NCBI RefSeq assembly: GCF_009467805.1
Contig: NZ_WIAY01000010.1
Span: 29,188 to 93,187 of the forward strand
Origin: Stenotrophomonas nematodicola
Lineage (GTDB): Bacteria > Pseudomonadota > Gammaproteobacteria > Xanthomonadales > Xanthomonadaceae
Length of the DNA stretch: 64,000 nucleotides
Reading direction: 5' to 3'
This document shows, in pieces, positions 25,886 to 35,221 of the stretch; the first letter of the stretch is position 1; each line of letters begins with the position of its first letter. The notes beneath the pieces are model-generated. The model was not told where the DNA came from. It did not search any database and saw nothing but the letters and a program-made list of their open reading frames with translations. A program made the position numbers and the translations under genes.

Positions 25886-26539
25886 TTACAGGTGGGTGAT
25901 CACCTGGTCGCGGGGCAGCCGCGACTTCGGCAGGTGGGCGTTGAAGTTGGCCTCGCTGCCGTATCCCAGCGCCACCAGCACCACACTGGTCAGACCGCGT
26001 TCGGCCAGGCCGAGCTCGGCATCCAGCACGGCCGCATCGAACCCTTCCATCGGGGTGGCGTCGATGCCGTGCACCCCCGCCGCCAGCAGCAGCGTGCCCA
26101 CCGCCAGGTAGGTCTGCTTCTGCATCCAGTGCTGCACATCGCCCAGCGTGTGGCGGTGCAGGTCCACGTAGTGGTGCAGCGCGCCGCGCTGGCCCTCGCG
26201 CGCCTGCGGCGTCGGGTAGCGGCCATCGGCGGCTTCCTGCTCGATCACCTGCGCCAGGTACGCATCGTCAATGGCGGTGCGCGTGGCGAACACGATCACG
26301 TGCGAGGCATCGGTGATCTTGGCGGTGTTGTACGGCTGGTTGGGCTGGGTGGCGCGCGCGATGCGGGCGCGCGCCTCGGCGCTGCCCGCCACCAGGAAGT
26401 GCCACGGCTGCGCGTTCACCGACGACGGCGCGTGGTGCAGCACCTCGAGCAGGTCTTCCAGCACCGCCGGCGGCAGCGTGCGGGTGGGGTCGTAGGCCTT
26501 GGTGGTGTGCCGGCGAAGGGCAACAGAAGCGAGGGTCAT
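25886..26539 (-). CDS. nfsB: Oxygen-insensitive NAD(P)H nitroreductase (NfsB type)
   Basis: FMN-dependent reductase that transfers two electrons from NAD(P)H to nitroaromatics and quinones. The 217-residue length equals E. coli NfsB, and the family motifs are present: RRHTTKAYDP near the N-terminus (phosphate-binding Arg), APSSVNAQPWHFLV, LLLAAGVHGIDATPMEGFD and the C-terminal SRLPRDQVI. Likely cytoplasmic homodimer. It stands alone, about 30 bases upstream of the next gene's stop region on the same strand; no operon partner is obvious. Confidence 0.92.
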   Translation of the reverse strand: MTLASVALRRHTTKAYDPTRTLPPAVLEDLLEVLHHAPSSVNAQPWHFLVAGSAEARARIARATQPNQPYNTAKITDASHVIVFATRTAIDDAYLAQVIEQEAADGRYPTPQAREGQRGALHHYVDLHRHTLGDVQHWMQKQTYLAVGTLLLAAGVHGIDATPMEGFDAAVLDAELGLAERGLTSVVLVALGYGSEANFNAHLPKSRLPRDQVITHL

Positions 26540-26573
26540 GGGAACAGGGTCCGGTACAGGGTCGGCAAGGGGG

Positions 26574-27581
26574 TCAGAAGCCTTCGAGGACCAGCTTGCC
26601 GCGCGCGCGGTGGCTCTCGATCAGGGCATGGGCACGGCGCAGGTTGGCGGCATTGATGCGGCCGTAGTGCTCACCGAGGGTGGTGCGCAGCACGCCGGCA
26701 TCCACCAGGTCGGCCACGCGGTCGAGCAGCGCATGCTGGCGCTCCAGATCGGGCGTGGTGAAGCTGGACCGGGTGAACATCGACTCCCAGTGCAGCGACA
26801 GGCTCTTGCGCTTGAGCGCCATCACATCCAGTTGGCCGGGGTCGTCGATCAGGGCCAGCTGGCCCTGCGGCGCCAGCGCGGCCACGATCTGGTCGTAGTG
26901 CTGGTCGGTATGGGTGAGGCTGGCCACATGGTCCACCGCCGCGATGCCCAGTCGCGCCAGGCCCTCGGTCAGCGGCTGGGTGTGGTCGATCACATGGTGC
27001 GCGCCCAGTGCATATACCCAGTCCTGGGTATCCGGTCGCGAGGCGGTGCCGATCACCGTGAGCCGGGTCAGCTGGCGCGCCAGCTGCACCAGGATCGAGC
27101 CCACGCCACCGGCCGCGCCGACCACCAGCAGGGTCTGGCCCTCGCCATCGCCCTCGGCGATGCGCAAGCGGTCGAAGAGCAGCTCCCAGGCGGTGATCGC
27201 GGTCAGGGGCAGCGCCGCGGTGGCGGCATCGTCCAGGCTGGCCGGCTTGCGGCCGACGATGCGCTCGTCCACCAGCTGGTACTCGGCATTGCTGCCGGCC
27301 CGGCCGATCGCCCCGGCATAGAAGACCGCGTCGCCGGGCTGGAACAGGCGGACCTCGCTGCCGACCGCGTCGACGATGCCGACCGCGTCCCAGCCGAGCA
27401 CCCGCGGCCCGTCCACGGCCACGCCGTTGCGTACCTTGGTATCGACCGGGTTGACCGAGATCGCACGGACCTGCACGCGCAGATCGCGCGGCCCCGGCTC
27501 GGGCAGCGGGAGGGTGATGTCCACCAGCGCGCGCGGGTCGCTGATCGGCAGGCCATGTTGGGTGTAGGCGACGGCTTTCAT
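26574..27581 (-). CDS. Zinc-type alcohol dehydrogenase-like / quinone oxidoreductase family protein
   Basis: Medium-chain dehydrogenase/reductase of 335 residues, starting at ATG 27581 (MKAVAYTQHGLPISDP). It has the GroES-like N-terminal fold (NPVDTKVRNG) and the NADPH-binding GAAGGVGSILVQLA. The Cys/His zinc ligands of true alcohol dehydrogenases are not visible (GWDAVG in place of GHE), so it is more likely a zinc-free enone or quinone reductase. It is divergent from a LysR-type regulator gene, whose product probably controls it. Confidence 0.88.
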   Translation of the reverse strand: MKAVAYTQHGLPISDPRALVDITLPLPEPGPRDLRVQVRAISVNPVDTKVRNGVAVDGPRVLGWDAVGIVDAVGSEVRLFQPGDAVFYAGAIGRAGSNAEYQLVDERIVGRKPASLDDAATAALPLTAITAWELLFDRLRIAEGDGEGQTLLVVGAAGGVGSILVQLARQLTRLTVIGTASRPDTQDWVYALGAHHVIDHTQPLTEGLARLGIAAVDHVASLTHTDQHYDQIVAALAPQGQLALIDDPGQLDVMALKRKSLSLHWESMFTRSSFTTPDLERQHALLDRVADLVDAGVLRTTLGEHYGRINAANLRRAHALIESHRARGKLVLEGF

Positions 27582-27679
27582 CGAAGCGCGGTCCGTTGGA
27601 AAGAGGCGCACAGCGTGCGCTTCACCGGCGCGCCGGAAAAGGCGCAAAATCGTTCAGCACTTTCACTCCTGGAATGAAA

Positions 27680-28597
27680 ATGGTCCGTGTTGACGACCTG
27701 GCCCTGTTCGTCCGCACCGCGGCACTGGGCAGCTTCTCCAATGCAGCGCGCGAAGCCGACCTGCTGCCCGGCCAGGTTGCCGCGGCGGTGGCGCGGCTGG
27801 AACGCGAACTGGATCTGCGGCTGTTCGTGCGCTCCACCCGCAGCCTGCGCCTGACCGCCGAAGGCGCGCTGTACCTGCCCTACGCCCAGGATGTGCTGGC
27901 CACCCTGAGCGAAGGCCAGGCACGGGTGCGCGGCGAGGATGCCGAACTTCGCGGGGTACTGCAGGTGGCCGCGCCGTCGGACCTGGGCCGCCACCTGCTG
28001 CTGCCGTGGTTGACCGAGTTCCGCGCCACGCATCCCAAGCTGCAGCTGCGGCTGCGGTTGTCCGACCAGGTCGCCGACGTGTTCCGCGATCCGGTCGACA
28101 TCGCCTTCCGCCTTGGTCGCTTCGATGACGCCAGCTACGTGGCGCTGCCGCTGCTGCCCGGCAACCGCCGGGTGCTGGCGGCCGCACCCGGCTACCTGGC
28201 CCGGCACGGCACGCCCACCAGCCTGGAGGCGCTCAAGGACCATCACTGCCTGCTCTACCAGCTCGCCGGCCGTGCCTACGACCGCTGGAACTTCGAGGCG
28301 GACGGCCGCCGGGTGGTGGTGCCGGTGCGGGGCAACATGATCTGCGACGATGCCGACGTGGTGCGGCGCTGGGCCGTGGCCGGCGAAGGCATCGTGTTCA
28401 AGTCGTGGCTGGATCTCCGCGAGGACGTGCGCGCCGGGCGCCTGCAGGTGCTGCTCGATGGCGCCGGCGACAGCCTGCCATTGAACCTGGTGTGCCCGCA
28501 TCGCAAGCAGTTCTCGCCGGCGATCCGGCAGCTGCACGCGCTGTTCGAGCGCCGCCTGCAGCCCCTGCTGGAGGATCTGCCGCAGCCGGCGGGCTGA
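27680..28597 (+). CDS. LysR-type transcriptional regulator, divergent from the oxidoreductase
   Basis: The 305-residue product has the N-terminal winged helix-turn-helix (DDLALFVRTAALGSFSNAAREADLLPGQVAAAV, residues about 4-40) and a periplasmic-binding-like effector domain (LQVAAPSDLGRHLLLPWL... DIAFRLG...). Two close ATGs exist (27674 and 27680); GGA six bases ahead favours 27680. It lies head to head with the oxidoreductase gene at 26574-27581, about 100 bp apart. That is the classic LysR arrangement in which the regulator controls the divergent gene and itself. The inducer is unknown. Confidence 0.9.
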   Translation: MVRVDDLALFVRTAALGSFSNAAREADLLPGQVAAAVARLERELDLRLFVRSTRSLRLTAEGALYLPYAQDVLATLSEGQARVRGEDAELRGVLQVAAPSDLGRHLLLPWLTEFRATHPKLQLRLRLSDQVADVFRDPVDIAFRLGRFDDASYVALPLLPGNRRVLAAAPGYLARHGTPTSLEALKDHHCLLYQLAGRAYDRWNFEADGRRVVVPVRGNMICDDADVVRRWAVAGEGIVFKSWLDLREDVRAGRLQVLLDGAGDSLPLNLVCPHRKQFSPAIRQLHALFERRLQPLLEDLPQPAG

Positions 28598-28657
28598 CGC
28601 TATCGGGAACCGCAGCGGTGCCGGACAATGGCGCTCCCCCGTTGTCGAGTCGCCGCC

Positions 28658-29284
28658 ATGCCGTGGATGGGCATCCAGGATCTGTGGACCTTCGTTGCTG
28701 CCGTGCTGGTGTTCCTGGCGCTGCCCGGCCCGGGGACGTTCACCCTGCTGACCGCCACCGGGCGCGGCGGCGCCCGCGGCGGCTACACCGCCCTGTTCGG
28801 CCTGCTGCTCGGCGACCAGATCCTGATGTGGCTGGCAGTGGCCGGCGTGGCCGCGCTGCTCAAGGCCAACCCGCTGGTGTTCCACGCGGTGCAGTATCTC
28901 GGCGCGGCCTATCTGGTCTGGGTCGGCATCGGCCTGCTGCGGCGTCCACGGCCGGCAGGCGAGGAAGGCGGCATCCGCCTGCGGCCGGGGCACTACTTCC
29001 GGCAGGCGCTGCTGATCAACCTGCTCAACCCCAAGGCGATCATCTTCTATATGGCATTCCTGCCGTTGTTCATCGACCCGACGCGCCACCAGGGCGTGAT
29101 GACGTTCGCGAGCATGGCGGTGATCATCTTCGTCATGGGACTGGCCTACTGCTCGGTGCTGATCGGAGTGGGCAACCTGTTGCGCCGTCGGATTCTTCAG
29201 CATCCCCGCATAGGACTTTTGCTGAAACGCGTCGCCGGTATCTTCCTGATCGGATTTGGCGTGCGCCTCGGCGTCAGCGGCTGA
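28658..29284 (+). CDS. LysE/RhtB-family amino acid exporter
   Basis: The 208-residue inner-membrane protein has about six hydrophobic segments and the LysE/RhtB family motif near the N-terminus (FLALPGPGTFTLLTATGRGG). Other family landmarks are the GAAYLVWVGIGLLR segment and LLINLLNPKAIIFYMAFLP. It probably exports an amino acid or homoserine-lactone-like metabolite. I start at ATG 28658 (MPWMGIQDL); an ATG at 28667 is also possible and neither has a strong ribosome site. It follows the LysR gene by 60 bases in the same direction. Confidence 0.88.
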   Translation: MPWMGIQDLWTFVAAVLVFLALPGPGTFTLLTATGRGGARGGYTALFGLLLGDQILMWLAVAGVAALLKANPLVFHAVQYLGAAYLVWVGIGLLRRPRPAGEEGGIRLRPGHYFRQALLINLLNPKAIIFYMAFLPLFIDPTRHQGVMTFASMAVIIFVMGLAYCSVLIGVGNLLRRRILQHPRIGLLLKRVAGIFLIGFGVRLGVSG

Positions 29285-29473
29285 CGCCCCGCCACGTGGG
29301 CCGATGCGCGTCGCCTGGACGGTGCTGCCTGCGCTGGGAAATAGTCACGGTCATCCAGACGCTGCACTTCAATCAATAACTTGAGATTCCCCCACCCCCC
29401 TCACGGGGTGTCCAATCGGCGCCATCGCCCCACGGCCGCTGCGTTGCGGCCGCGCGCCCCACGCGAGTAACCG

Positions 29474-29839
29474 ATGCCTCCCGTGTACTTCGTGCAGCAC
29501 CTGGCCGGACATGACGAGCGCCTTCTCGGCATGGACACCGGCCGTATCGATCTGGCCCATCCTGCCGTCTGCCGCATTCTGGCGGACCTGCAGCCGCTGG
29601 ACCGGATCGACCTGCGCGCCTGCCGTTTCGACTGCCAGGCCAGCCTGGCGCAGGCGCTGCACCGGCGCATCCGCGACGCCGAGGATGCCGCGCAGGGCTG
29701 GCGGATGTTCGACGAGCACGGCGTACTCCGCTGCAAGCGCTTCCCGGGCGATGCCCAGGTGATCGTTCCGCATGGGCTGCCGCGCGACGACGAGTGGCTG
29801 CGCCTGCTGATGGCTACCGCCGCCGAGGCATCGGGCTGA
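29474..29839 (+). CDS. Hypothetical protein, 121 residues
   Basis: The product is a soluble, charged protein (MPPVYFVQHLAGHDERLLG...DEWLRLLMATAAEASG) with no signal peptide, membrane segment or motif I recognise. Codon usage fits the neighbours (G/C in third positions), which supports a real gene, but no clear Shine-Dalgarno sequence precedes the ATG. Upstream 189 bp contain a C-run (CCCCCACCCCCC). It converges on the LysR gene at 29852 with 12 bases between stops. Confidence 0.55.
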   Translation: MPPVYFVQHLAGHDERLLGMDTGRIDLAHPAVCRILADLQPLDRIDLRACRFDCQASLAQALHRRIRDAEDAAQGWRMFDEHGVLRCKRFPGDAQVIVPHGLPRDDEWLRLLMATAAEASG

Positions 29840-29851
29840 TGCGCAGCGCGC

Positions 29852-30754
29852 TCAGTCGGTGCGTCGGGCCTGGCGCAGGTGGTCGATGAACACCCGCAGT
29901 TTCGGCGCCATCTGTTCGCGCGCCGGGTAGTACAGGTGGAATCCGGCGAACGGCGGCTGCCAGTCCTGCAGCACCGCCTGCAACCGGCCCTCGGCGACAT
30001 CGCTGGCCACCACGGCGTCGAACGCCTGCCCCATGCCGAGGCCGGCGCGCACGGCGGCGTGGATCAACGCCGCATCGTTGAACACCAGCCGGCCACTCAC
30101 CTCCACCTCGAAGTCGCGGCCGGCGTGGCTGAATTCCCAGGCCATCAGACGGCCGTTGCTGCGCCGGTGCACGATGCACGCATGCCCGACCAGATCGGCC
30201 GGCGTGTCCGGCGTGCCGTGGGCGGCGAAGTAGCCCGGCGTGGCCACCACCACCTGCCGCTCCAGCGGACCGATCGGCACCGCGATCATGTCCCGCGCCA
30301 GGCATTCGCCCAGCCGGATGCCGGCATCGAAGCCGCCGGCGACCAGGTCGACCAGCGCCGGCTCCACGAACAATTCCACCTCCACCTGCGGATAGCGCGC
30401 CATGAATGCGGGCAGGTGCGGCAGCACGAGCAGTTCCGCCGCGATCCGCGGCACGTTGATGCGCAGCTTTCCGGCCGGCACGTCGCGCACGGTGTCCAGG
30501 TCCTCGAACGCCGCGTCGATCTGCGCCAGGCCGTCGCGCACCCGCGCCAGGAAGCGCGCACCGTGCTCGGTCAGGCCGACCCGGCGGGTGGTCCGGTGCA
30601 GCAGACGCACGCCCATGCGGGCTTCCAGCGCGCGCACGGTCTGCGACAGCGCCGAGGGCGAGATGCCCAGGTCGTCGGCTGCACGGGTGAAGCTGGCATG
30701 GTGGGCCACGCGGGCGAACGCGACCACGGCAGACAACGGCGGCTGGGAGGACAT
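29852..30754 (-). CDS. LysR-type transcriptional regulator, divergent from an aldo/keto reductase
   Basis: The 300-residue product begins MSSQPPLSAVVAFARVAHHA. Its helix-turn-helix is SFTRAADDLGISPSALSQTVRALEARMGVRLLHRTTRRVGLT, followed by an effector domain (KLRINVPRIAAELLVLPHLPAF...). The frame is open 300 codons further upstream over the aldo/keto reductase gene, but that is a shadow. The ATG lies 121 bp from the divergent reductase start, so it probably regulates that gene. Confidence 0.9.
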   Translation of the reverse strand: MSSQPPLSAVVAFARVAHHASFTRAADDLGISPSALSQTVRALEARMGVRLLHRTTRRVGLTEHGARFLARVRDGLAQIDAAFEDLDTVRDVPAGKLRINVPRIAAELLVLPHLPAFMARYPQVEVELFVEPALVDLVAGGFDAGIRLGECLARDMIAVPIGPLERQVVVATPGYFAAHGTPDTPADLVGHACIVHRRSNGRLMAWEFSHAGRDFEVEVSGRLVFNDAALIHAAVRAGLGMGQAFDAVVASDVAEGRLQAVLQDWQPPFAGFHLYYPAREQMAPKLRVFIDHLRQARRTD

Positions 30755-30874
30755 TGTGAAGCCTGACTTCAAGGTCGATGTGGCGAACACCGGTTTATCC
30801 ACATGGTACAGCGGAGGATGCTGTGGGTCCGGCGCGTGCAGGCGCCGCCCTTCCCCCGCTTCCGGAGCATTCCC

Positions 30875-31870
30875 ATGCAGACCCGTTCCCTTGGCCGCCA
30901 CGGCCCCACTGTTTCCGCACTCGGCCTGGGCTGCATGGGCATGAGCGCCTTCTACGGCGGCCGTGGCAGCGATGCCGACGCGACCGCGGTGATCCACCGC
31001 GCGCTGGAGCGCGGCGTGACCCTGCTCGACACCGCCGACATGTACGGCCCGCACACCAACGAAGTGCTGGTCGGCAAGGCCATTGCCGATCGTCGCGACC
31101 AGGTGTTTCTGGCCACCAAGTTCGGCATCAAACTGGAGCCCACCGACACCCGGGCGCGCAGCGTGGATGGCCGCCCCGAGTACGTGATCGCCGCCTGCGA
31201 GGCCAGCCTGGCGCGGCTGGGCGTGGACCACATCGATCTGTACTACCAGCACCGCGTGGACGGCACCGTGCCGATCGAGGACACCGTGGGCGCGATGGCG
31301 CGGCTGGTCGAACAGGGCAAGGTGCGCTTCCTCGGCCTGTCCGAAGCCGCGGCGCCCACGATCCGCCGCGCACATGCGGTCCACCCGATCACCGCCGTGC
31401 AGACCGAGTACTCGCTGTGGTCGCGCGATCCGGAGCACAACGGCGTACTGCAGACCGTCCGCGACCTGGGCATCGGCTTCGTGCCCTACTCGCCGCTGGG
31501 CCGTGGCTTCCTGACCGGCGCGATCCGCAGCCCGGCCGACGTCGACGCCGACGACTACCGCCGCCAGTCGCCACGCTTCCAGGGCGACAACTTCGCGCGC
31601 AACCTGGCCCTGGTCGACGCGGTCACCGCGATGGCCAGCGCCAAAGGCATCACCCCGGGGCAACTGGCGCTGGCGTGGGTACTGGCACAGGGCCAGGACC
31701 TGGTGCCGATCCCGGGCACCAAGCGGCTCGCCTACCTGGAGGAAAACCTCGGCGCGCTGCAGGTGCAGCTGGGCGCGGACGACCTCGCCCGCATCGATGC
31801 GATCTTCCCGCCCGATGCCGCTGCCGGCCCGCGCTATGCCGCCGCGGCAATGGCCACGCTGGATCGCTGA
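30875..31870 (+). CDS. Aldo/keto reductase (YajO/AKR13-like)
   Basis: NADPH-dependent aldo/keto reductase of 331 residues that reduces aldehydes or ketones in the cytoplasm. The (beta/alpha)8 barrel catalytic tetrad is visible: Asp in LLDTADMYG with the Tyr two residues later, Lys in FLATKFGI and His in YYQHRVDG. The C-terminal cofactor loop is [14 protein letters not shown]. The start at ATG 30875 ([10 protein letters not shown]) has GGAG seven bases upstream. It is divergent from a LysR regulator, which probably controls it. Confidence 0.93.
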   Translation: MQTRSLGRHGPTVSALGLGCMGMSAFYGGRGSDADATAVIHRALERGVTLLDTADMYGPHTNEVLVGKAIADRRDQVFLATKFGIKLEPTDTRARSVDGRPEYVIAACEASLARLGVDHIDLYYQHRVDGTVPIEDTVGAMARLVEQGKVRFLGLSEAAAPTIRRAHAVHPITAVQTEYSLWSRDPEHNGVLQTVRDLGIGFVPYSPLGRGFLTGAIRSPADVDADDYRRQSPRFQGDNFARNLALVDAVTAMASAKGITPGQLALAWVLAQGQDLVPIPGTKRLAYLEENLGALQVQLGADDLARIDAIFPPDAAAGPRYAAAAMATLDR

Positions 31871-32052
31871 GCGCGTTCGTCCGGCCCTGCCCGCGCCAGC
31901 CCCCAGGGCGCGGTGCTTTGTGCCGGTTTCGTCAAGCTTCCCCCAGTCATGTGCTCATGCACGGACCGGGGGACGCTTGGCAGTAGTAATGCTGCACCGC
32001 GTTCGGTAAAACTCGCAGACTTGTCGTTAACAGTCACCCACCGCGAGGCCCC

Positions 32053-33465
32053 ATGTCGTTGCTCCGGCGCAAGTCCCTAGACACCGTCACCGTTCATGAA
32101 GCCGGCAGGCGACTGATCCCCACCCTGAGCTGGCCGCACCTGATCGCGCTGGGCATCGGCGCCATCGTTGGCACCGGCATCTACACGCTGATCGGCGTGG
32201 GCGCCAACCTGGCCGGCCCGGCCGTACTGATCTCCTTCGCCATCGCCGGCGCGGTGTGCGCCTGCGCGGCGCTGTCCTATGCCGAACTGGCCACGATGAT
32301 GCCGGCCGCCGGCAGCGCCTACACCTACAGCTACGCCGCCCTCGGCGAAATGGTGGCCTGGGTGGTGGGCTGGAGCCTGATCCTGGAGTACTCGCTGGTG
32401 GTGAGTACGGTAGCGGTGGGGTGGTCCGGCTACGCGGTCGGCTTCCTGCACGGCTGGGGCATTGATCTGCCGCTGATGCTGACCGCCGGCCCGCATGTGG
32501 AGGGAGGCTTCATCAACCTGCCGGCGGTGCTGATCACCTTCGTCGTGGCCGGCATGCTGATGGCCGGCACCAAGGAGAGCGCGACCCTCAACGCGGTCCT
32601 GGTGGTGGTCAAGATCATTGCGCTGACCGTGTTCGTGGCGATCGCGCTGCCGCACTTCGACACCAGCCACATGGACCCGTTCATGCCGTTCGGCTTCGCC
32701 AAGTCGGTCGGCGAAGGCGGCGTCGAGCGCGGCGTGATGGCGGCGGCGGCGATCATCTTCTTTGCCTTCTACGGCTTCGATGCGATTTCCACTGCCGCCG
32801 AGGAAACCAAGAAGCCCGACCGCGACCTGGCGATCGGCATCATCGGTTCGATGGTCGGCTGCACCATCATCTACGTGCTGGTCGCGCTCGCCGCCGTCGG
32901 TGCGATGAGCTACACCATCTTCGGCCAGAGCGCCGAGCCGTTGGCGCTGATCCTGCGTGAGCTGGGCAGCCCGGGCGCGGCCAAGTGGATCGGCGCGGCG
33001 GCGGTGATCGCCCTGCCGACCGTGCTGCTGGCCTTCCTGTACGGGCAGAGCCGCATCTTCTTTGTCATGTCGCGCGACGGCCTGCTGCCGCGCGGCCTGT
33101 CCAAGGTCAGCGCGCGCACCGGCACCCCGATCGCCACCACGCTGTTCACCGCGGTGCTCGTGGCTGCGCTGGCCGGTGTGGCCCGCCTGGACGAGATCGC
33201 CGCGCTGGCCAACGCCGGCACGCTCGCCGCCTTCACCGCCGTCGGCCTGTGCCTGGTGGTACTGCGCGCACGCGAGCCCAACCGCGAGCGCAAGTTCCGC
33301 ACGCCGCTGGCCTGGGTCGTCGGCCCGCTGGCGGTGATCGGCTGCGTGTACCTGTTCTTCAGCCTGCCGACCACCACCCAGCTGTACTTCCTGGGCTGGA
33401 ACATCCTGGGCCTGATCGCCTACTTCGCCTACGGCCGCCGCAACGCAGTACTGGGCAACGCCTGA
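32053..33465 (+). CDS. APC-family amino acid permease
   Basis: The 470-residue integral membrane protein has about twelve hydrophobic segments and the APC family signature early on (LIALGIGAIVGTGIYTLIG), plus the conserved YAELATMMPAAGSAYTYSYAALGE and FFAFYGFDAISTAAEETKKP. It is most similar to the cationic-amino-acid-transporter (YfnA/CAT) branch; substrate specificity cannot be read. GAGG lies six bases upstream of the ATG. Single-gene unit, followed by a cluster of GTAG palindromic repeats that probably end or stabilise its transcript. Confidence 0.92.
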   Translation: MSLLRRKSLDTVTVHEAGRRLIPTLSWPHLIALGIGAIVGTGIYTLIGVGANLAGPAVLISFAIAGAVCACAALSYAELATMMPAAGSAYTYSYAALGEMVAWVVGWSLILEYSLVVSTVAVGWSGYAVGFLHGWGIDLPLMLTAGPHVEGGFINLPAVLITFVVAGMLMAGTKESATLNAVLVVVKIIALTVFVAIALPHFDTSHMDPFMPFGFAKSVGEGGVERGVMAAAAIIFFAFYGFDAISTAAEETKKPDRDLAIGIIGSMVGCTIIYVLVALAAVGAMSYTIFGQSAEPLALILRELGSPGAAKWIGAAAVIALPTVLLAFLYGQSRIFFVMSRDGLLPRGLSKVSARTGTPIATTLFTAVLVAALAGVARLDEIAALANAGTLAAFTAVGLCLVVLRAREPNRERKFRTPLAWVVGPLAVIGCVYLFFSLPTTTQLYFLGWNILGLIAYFAYGRRNAVLGNA

Positions 33466-33490
33466 CATGCAAACGGCGTGCCCGCATCCC

Positions 33491-33855
33491 GTAGCGCCGG
33501 GCGCTGCCCGGCTGCTTGTGCCTGACCGTGAGACCACCTGCTCCGGAACCAAGCCGGGTAGAACCCGGCTCTACGACGGGGCTGCTTTCGCCTGCCGATG
33601 AGGGCCGCGGCGCCGGAACCAAGCCACCCGTAGAGCCGGGCTCTGCCCGGCTGCTTGTGCCGGACCGTGAGACCATCGGCTGCGGAACCAAGCCGGGTAG
33701 AACCCGGCTCTACGGCGGGCTGCTTTCGCCTGCCGATGAGGGCCACAGTTCCGCAACCAAGCAAGCCGTAGAGCCGGGCTCTGCCCGGCTGCTTTTGCCT
33801 GACCGTGAGACCATCGGCGCCGGTACCAAGCCGGGTAGAACCCGGCTCTACGGGG
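33491..33855. repeat. Cluster of six GTAG-type (SMAG-like REP) palindromes
   Basis: Three forward units (start GTAG, then GAGCCGGGCTCTGCCCGGCT or close; starts at 33491, 33630 and 33768) alternate with three inverted units (AGCCGGGTAGAACCCGGCTC then TAC; near 33553, 33691 and 33831). The forward units are 138-139 bp apart and the linkers between them (CTGACCGTGAGACC..., CGCCTGCCGATGAGGGCC...) are also repeated. The array fills the 382-bp gap between the convergent permease and dipeptidase genes, and no gene is present there. The GTAG start and imperfect palindrome match the SMAG repeats known from Stenotrophomonas maltophilia. Confidence 0.88.
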
Positions 33856-35092
33856 CTGCGGCCAGTGCGGTGGCGTGGTCCTGCGCCTGCTGCATCACGC
33901 GCAGCAGGTTGCCGCCCCAGATGGCGGCGATCTGCTGCCGGGTGTAGCCCTTGCGCAGCAGCCACGCGGTGATCTTCGGCAGTTCGCTCACGTCCTGCAG
34001 ATCGGCCAGGCCGCCACCGCCATCCCAGTCCAGGCCGATGCCCACGTGATCGGGGCCGACCACCGTCAGGATGTGCTCGAAGTGGGCGAAGAAGTCGTCA
34101 AGCGTGGCCTTGCGCACCGGATGCAGGCGGTCCAGTTCGGCCTGGACCTGGGCCAGCTTGACGCCCTGCGCCATGCTCAGGGCATCGTAGCCCCCCCATT
34201 GGTCGATCGCGGTCTTCTCGGCCAGCGCGCGGGGTTCGTTCTTGCCGATGTCGATCAGATACCCGCCGTAGGCGTTGACCTGGATCACGCCGCCGGCCTT
34301 GGCCAGGCGCTTCAGACGCGCATCGTCCAGGTTGCGCGGGTGGTCGTAGATCGCCTTGGCCGAGCTGTGCGACAGCACGAACGGCACCGGCATGCGCTCG
34401 ATCAGGTCGTCGAACGCCGCGTCGGAGGCATGCGACTGATCGATCACGATGCCCAGCCGCACCGCCTCGTCGACCAGCGCCTTGCCGGCCGGACTCAACC
34501 CCTTCCACTCGGCGCCCTTGGGATCGGTGGCCGAATCGGCGAACTCGTTGTTGGCGAAGTGCACCGTGCTGAGCAGGCGCAGCCCGGCACGGTGATAGAA
34601 ACCGAGCAGCGTCGGGTCATCCACCAGCGGGCTGCCGTTCTCCATGCTGATGTAGACCACGCGCTTACCGGCCGCCTTGATCCTGGCGGCATCGGCAGCG
34701 GTCAGCGCGAGCTGGAAGGTCTCCGGCTGTGCGGCGAGCATTTCGCGGATCTCCATCAACCGCAGCAGACCGGCGTCGCGGTCCTGCTGGTGAGCGGCCG
34801 CACTGCGGTCGCCCTGGTCGGTGTAGATCGCCCAGAAACCGCCATCCAGCCCACCTTCGACCATGCGCGGGTAATCCACCTGCGACAACGCGTTGTGGTC
34901 ATGGCGCTGGGCGATGTCGAAGCCCTCGCGGTGGAAGTTGGCCGGCGTATCCAGGTGGCTGTCCAGCGTCAGCAGCGTGCGCTGCAGCGCCGAGGCCCGG
35001 GCCAGTTCCTGCGGAGTGAACTCGATCGCGTGGGCGGCCAACGGCGTGCACAACGCCAGCGACACCAGCAGGGACAGACTGCGCAACGTCAT
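33848..35092 (-). CDS. Membrane (renal) dipeptidase family zinc dipeptidase, secreted
   Basis: Peptidase family M19 enzyme that hydrolyses dipeptides, including D-residue ones. The 414-residue product has a signal peptide (MTLRSLSLLVSLALCTPLAAHA) and so acts in the periplasm. The zinc-ligand motif DSHLDT is present at about residues 43-48, with further M19 landmarks LLSTVHFANNEFADSAT, GIVIDQSHASDAAFDDLIE, PFVLSHSSAKAI and HVGIGLDWDGGG. The start at 35092 is preceded by GAGAGG. An upstream ATG (35107) in frame would add five residues. The last codons enter the REP cluster at 33.85 kb. Confidence 0.92.
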   Translation of the reverse strand: MTLRSLSLLVSLALCTPLAAHAIEFTPQELARASALQRTLLTLDSHLDTPANFHREGFDIAQRHDHNALSQVDYPRMVEGGLDGGFWAIYTDQGDRSAAAHQQDRDAGLLRLMEIREMLAAQPETFQLALTAADAARIKAAGKRVVYISMENGSPLVDDPTLLGFYHRAGLRLLSTVHFANNEFADSATDPKGAEWKGLSPAGKALVDEAVRLGIVIDQSHASDAAFDDLIERMPVPFVLSHSSAKAIYDHPRNLDDARLKRLAKAGGVIQVNAYGGYLIDIGKNEPRALAEKTAIDQWGGYDALSMAQGVKLAQVQAELDRLHPVRKATLDDFFAHFEHILTVVGPDHVGIGLDWDGGGGLADLQDVSELPKITAWLLRKGYTRQQIAAIWGGNLLRVMQQAQDHATALAAAP

Positions 35093-35148
35093 GACGCCTC
35101 TCAACATTCGGGAAGCGTCAGACCATAGCGCCGCAGGCACAGCGAACG

Positions 35149-35173
35149 GTAGTGCCGGCCGCTGGCCGGCACC
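35149..35173. repeat. Single GTAG-type palindromic repeat
   Basis: GTAG followed by TGCCGGCCGCTGGCCGGCA, a GTAG-headed hairpin of the same type as the cluster at 33.5 kb but with a different stem sequence. It lies in the 129-bp gap between rlmI and the dipeptidase gene. Confidence 0.75.
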
Positions 35174-35221
35174 TGCAATCCCCGGTGGTGCCCAAAGAGC
35201 CGACCTGCCGCCGGCCCTGCG

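Noticed and set aside
27578..29203. A 541-residue minus-strand frame opposite the LysR and LysE genes
   Set aside because: Gln/His/Arg-rich shadow of two clear plus-strand genes.
33491..33855. CRISPR array
   Set aside because: The repeated units are palindromes in alternating orientation with repeated linkers, not constant direct repeats with unique spacers, and no cas gene is near.
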